In this document: piece by piece, positions 61,901 to 64,000 of the stretch
How positions within the stretch are numbered: position 1 is the stretch's first letter
Layout of the letters: the number at the start of each line of letters is the position of its first letter
Source of the DNA: Ligula intestinalis
Lineage: Eukaryota > Platyhelminthes > Cestoda > Diphyllobothriidea > Diphyllobothriidae
Direction of reading: 5' to 3'
DNA length: 64,000 bases
Assembly (NCBI GenBank): GCA_036362985.1
Contig: JAYGXS010000004.1
Span: 33,652,539 to 33,716,538, forward strand
Notes under the pieces: model-generated
Told to the model about the DNA's origin: nothing
The model's database searches: none
Seen by the model: the letters and a program-made list of their open reading frames with translations, nothing else
Position numbers and translations under genes: made by a program

Positions 61901-62330
61901 CCTCTACTTTGCATCCGCTTATGTCGCCGCGGGACAGGCAAATGGCACTGCTACCGGCACCAACACCGCCTGCTTCCAGAGTCTCGCCTCCTCTACCACC
62001 ACCACTGACGGCCACGAAAGGCGACATCAGCGCTTGGAAGTCTTCTCTTCCTCCTCGTCCTCCTCTGCCTCACAAAACCGTCATGGTCAACAGCAGCAGC
62101 AGCAATCCAACAACCAGCAGTCTTCGAGCAATCTCATCGCTGGGGCCGCGGCATCCAATTACTCGGCTTCCGCTGCGCGAAGTTGTGTCATTGGCTTAGG
62201 GCGCTCCAGCGGCGGTGGTGCGCCCTCTGTCTTCACTGCTCAGAGTTCAAACGTGAATCAAAGGATTATGCAGCTACAGCAGTCCTCTGACCGCTCAACG
62301 CAACTGATTCTTCTTCAGGAGATCAATCAG
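55699..62330 (+). CDS. spliced gene 2: low-complexity, probably nuclear protein, function unknown
   Basis: Not recognised. At least five exons join in phase: 55699/55815-55952, 57160-57542, 58357-58485, 59719(or 59722)-60290 and 61669-62330, together about 590-650 codons. The last placed exon ends at a donor, so the protein continues in exons not found here. The sequence is Ser/Thr/Pro-rich, with basic clusters SKKRKVTNK, GSKRKRVGG and TPRRRLRTS that look like nuclear localisation signals, plus a Ser run, a Gln run (HGQQQQQQSNNQQ) and Ala/Gly-rich stretches towards the end. Such composition is common in transcriptional or chromatin regulators, but no folded domain was identified, so I assign no function. 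No stop interrupts the joined exons. Introns are 0.4-1.4 kb with consensus GT-AG ends, and one contains a Penelope-like relic. Confidence 0.75.
57160..57542 (+). CDS. gene 2 exon 2
   Basis: Acceptor TTTTCTTTTAG, donor AA|GTAAGC. Phase 0 in, phase 2 out. It encodes SSSILESSSHNHRERVRRIG ... SKRKRVGGAGVASSALPYHG ... TPRRRLRTSTELPL, 127 codons without a stop. Confidence 0.8.
58357..58485 (+). CDS. gene 2 exon 3
   Basis: Acceptor TTTTGCTCTTAG, donor GTAAGT at 58486. It encodes (N)TGPTDSSASTSPSTRKSSLS, then PPTDSSPNLPTRRKTG and NCNIKR. Using the weaker donor GTAATT at 58464 would break the frame into the next exon, which fixes the end at 58485. Confidence 0.75.
58486..59718 (+). other. gene 2 intron with Penelope-like relic
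   Basis: GT-AG intron. Around 58900-59260 the + strand carries GAAGTTGCTTCGCCCGCAGC and ATGTGCAACTCAAACTGGGA, resembling 44040-44170 (AGTTGCTTTGCCCGCAACTG, GTGTGCAACTCCAACTCCAA). This implies a very degraded minus-oriented Penelope-like copy. The rest is anonymous. Confidence 0.45.
59719..60290 (+). CDS. gene 2 exon 4
   Basis: Acceptor TTTTTTTAG (59718) or TTTAGCAG (59721), both keeping frame; donor GTACGT at 60291, phase 1. It encodes GGRGYVRTEPSNLGDGGHPD, SEFAIPGTPEFSDLTSSTAP, FVSSIFSHISASTASSS and SSSWFAFRPRCLTPVDG. Confidence 0.8.
60291..61668 (+). other. gene 2 intron, 1.4 kb
   Basis: GT-AG intron; a CTT-rich run lies at 60837-60863. Open frames at 60888-61091 and 61346-61702 are not in phase with the flanking exons. 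Confidence 0.65.
61669..62330 (+). CDS. gene 2 exon 5 (last placed)
   Basis: Acceptor TTGTCTGCTCCAG, phase 1 in (G|AC = Asp), donor GTAGGA at 62331, phase 0 out. It encodes DNTVVLANPNASRVRPQPC, a Ser/Ala-rich middle, a run of nine Ser, HGQQQQQQSNNQQSSS and ends QLQQSSDRSTQLILLQEINQ, a Leu/Gln-rich helical-looking end. No following exon was found before 64000. Confidence 0.8.
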
Positions 62331-63060
62331 GTAGGATTTAACAGGCCTTTGGTCTAGCTCAGTCAGCATGCAGCATTACAGGTATTGTCTGGCAGGAAGA
62401 GACGATAAAGAAGAAGAGGGTTAATTTGTCGCCGTAACCATTACTTTACTCATCTAAGCTTTTGAGCTCGTACAGGGGTCCACCTTCAGGGATGAGAGAG
62501 AGTGAGATACGCTTTCTTTTGAAGGTAGCATCCGAAAATGGCTCCGTTCACTGAGACCACGGGGCTAAATTTTAAAAAAATGCTCAAAGGTCTAGAGGTT
62601 TACATAAAACCCACATATATTATCGAGGCATGTTTAATTGCAGCTTCTGGATTTCCATTTCTGTTACACATGAGGTAGTGTGCTAGGAATGGGAATACAG
62701 AGTGCTGATAGGCTAAATTACAGCAGAACATATGTCGGAACCTTCAGTGCATATTTCAGGAAGACTTCGGAGCCATTAATCCAAGAATGTGATCAGCAAA
62801 TTGCTTGAAAGTTGTTAAGTGTCGCTGTATCAGCTTAAATGAAGCATAAAAATACCTACAGCTAAAGAGGACTTTCAAAAAATATGTTAAAAAATCAAAC
62901 ATGTCATTTTTTTCAGCAAGGCTGGAAAAATAGAGAATGAGGGGGAGAATACAGGCATATATAAATCGTCAGATAAAAGCGACAACATAATACGCAGCAG
63001 TCATAGAGAATAGAAGCAAATAAAACATCAACAATGCCAGCTACCGGCGTCTACCGGCGT
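62331..63060. other. non-coding; short CR1-like 3'-end match
   Basis: Around 62485-62530 GAGAGAGAGTGAGATACGCT then TTCTTTTGAAGGTA resembles the 3' end of the CR1-like element at 7900-7950 (same orientation), perhaps a tiny truncated copy. Nothing else was recognised. Confidence 0.4.
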
Positions 63061-63065
63061 CAGCT

Positions 63066-63529
63066 CGACACATCGATTGAGTGAGTTCTCATCGCAGGTC
63101 CAAACTCCAACCCATTGGCGGCTTGTCTTTTTTTCCGGCATAGGCGACTATCTTCATAGTTGTGAGTTTTAACTCTTGACCCGTTTCATAGGTGTGGGCA
63201 GCTACTTTTGATAATCCCTCACTCGGTCGCACAGCCAACGCACGCTAGTATGTATGCGACCCAAATATGCGTTCAGTCTGACCCTTACACGGGATGTGAT
63301 ACAATACACATGGCTGCTCACAGTGAGAATGCTTGACTCGCGCATGAACTAACATAAGCTAACTGTGCGACGGGCTGACGGATTATCAGAAGTGGCTGTC
63401 TAACATTACGGAACGGGTCACCGGTTTAACTTTGCAGCCACTAAGATAATCGCCCACACCAGAAGCGAAACAGACTGCGGATTGATTGAAGCCGGGCCTG
63501 CGATGAGAACTCAGTCAATCGATTTATCG
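63066..63529. repeat. ~460-bp imperfect palindrome
   Basis: The outer arms TCGACACATCGATTGAGTGA-GTTCTCATCGCAGG (63066-63098) and CCTGCGATGAGAACTCAGTC-AATCGATTTATCGAC (63495-63529) are near-perfect inverted repeats. Homology continues inward with more mismatches: GGCGACTATCTT against AAGATAATCGCC, GACCCGTTTCATA against TACGGAACGGGTC, and GATAATCCCTCACTCGGTCG-CACAG against CTGTGCGACGGGCTGACGGA-TTATC. Arms are about 175 bp around a loop of about 115 bp. Confidence 0.75.
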
Positions 63530-63852
63530 ACATAAAGATACCGCCGCAGTCACCCCCAGACTGGCGTCGATGATGTTTTGCTAACGCTTTTATCTCCCAC
63601 AGTCGACTCCTGCACGAATTCGGAAGCCCAGGTGAATGAAGAAATGGTTCCGGCGGTCGGAAAAACTTCTTGCCTAATTATAAATACGCCTACGATACAA
63701 ATGTTCGCCTCGAACCCTAGCAAGGGCTGTATGAATAGCACTGAACGAAACTTTGTTTGCCGTTATGCTTGTAACTTCTACAACTACTGCAGCTTCTCAA
63801 AAATGGAGGCGAAAAGGCTGGCTGACTGGACAGTAACTCGCATTTAAATAAG
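63530..63852. other. unassigned; open frame of 89 codons
   Basis: 63578-63847 (+) is open and preceded by an acceptor-like TTTATCTCCCACAG at 63601 but has no recognised motif (Cys-rich: CRYACNFYNYC). It could be element-derived, since Penelope-type 3' sequence follows directly. I do not call it a gene. Confidence 0.3.
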
Positions 63853-63858
63853 TATCGG

Positions 63859-63945
63859 AGACATGAGTAGCTACTCATGTCTCTGATGACAAATCCGCGA
63901 CGGATATCGAAACGTCAGGCGAATAAACATTGTCCCAGCGATCGA
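63859..63945 (+). mobile_element. Penelope-type 3' end with hammerhead-like core
   Basis: A perfect 24-base palindrome (63859-63882) is followed by CTGATGA (63883-63889), a hairpin ATCCG-CGA-CGGAT (63893-63905) and GAAA (63909-63912), then CGTCAGGCGAATAAACATTG. The same block occurs inverted at the left end of the Penelope-like copy at 43.5 kb. Penelope elements are known to carry hammerhead ribozymes. Here stem III is not obvious, so self-cleavage is not certain. Confidence 0.65.
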
Positions 63946-63946
63946 G

Positions 63947-64000
63947 TCTTCTTCTTCTTCTTCTTCTTCTTCTTCTTCTTCTTCTTCTTCTTCTTCTTCT
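63947..64000 (+). repeat. (CTT)n microsatellite, reaches window end
   Basis: At least 18 uninterrupted TCT/CTT units directly after the Penelope-type 3' end (GATCGAG then TCTTCTTC). Probably the element's simple-repeat tail; it may continue beyond the window. Confidence 0.95.

Noticed and set aside
61861..62199. Alternative Pro-rich + frame within gene 2 exon 5
   Set aside because: Different frame from the one that joins in phase with exon 4 and reaches the donor at 62331.
63578..63847. 89-codon frame as the next exon of gene 2
   Set aside because: Gene 2 exon 5 ends in phase 0, but the acceptor at 63601 would need two bases carried over; composition also differs and it adjoins Penelope-type sequence.

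Overview
The window is eukaryotic genomic DNA. It holds two spliced protein-coding genes, both on the + strand, in a dense and layered field of retrotransposon remains. The retroelements (CR1/Jockey-like and RTE-like LINEs, Penelope-like elements, Gypsy LTR elements), the long repeat-filled introns and the gene style suggest a flatworm, most likely a cestode or trematode. That placement is inference from element types, not from a marker gene.

Gene 1 (about 12.5-29.4 kb, +) is the spliceosomal DEAH-box helicase DHX16/Prp2. Fourteen exons were placed by splice signals, unbroken phase and family motifs ([24 protein letters not shown]). About 950 codons are present; only the first ~90-100 residues were not found. 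Its introns range from tens of bases to 4.5 kb. They contain a degenerate unclassified repeat (15.7-19 kb), a nearly complete sense-oriented RTE-like LINE (23.7-26.9 kb) and a short foldback element (28.65-28.8 kb). One intron appears to use a GC-AG junction.

Gene 2 (about 55.7-62.3 kb, +, running off the placed exons) encodes a long, Ser/Thr/Pro/Gln-rich, probably nuclear protein that I do not recognise. Five exons join in phase, and the first may contain a 41-base micro-intron.

Mobile-element layout. 0.45-1.03 kb: CR1-like fragment (-). 7.9-11.2 kb: CR1-like LINE (-) whose ORF1 is split by a 315-bp Jockey-type 3' fragment flanked by a perfect 13-bp target-site duplication, and whose ORF2 has lost the whole RT core yet stays open for 554 codons. 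30.97-31.78 kb: Penelope-like element (+). 32.26-33.39 kb and 36.66-38.20 kb: short non-autonomous LTR elements, the second with two LTRs, primer-binding site and polypurine tract. 33.4-36.65 kb: a different LINE (-), interrupted by the second LTR element and by another insertion. 38.6-39.2 kb: Penelope relic. 40.35-51.55 kb: an 11-kb broken Gypsy element holding an LTR fragment, a Penelope-like copy with inverted ends and a CR1-like LINE with a fully open 1033-codon ORF2. 51.86-52.24 kb: another LTR. 63.07-63.53 kb: a ~460-bp imperfect palindrome. 63.85-64.0 kb: a Penelope-type 3' end with a hammerhead-like core running into a (CTT)n tract.

The two cellular genes show no functional link. Most of the window is explained by successive transposition, and the nesting gives a relative order of insertion.
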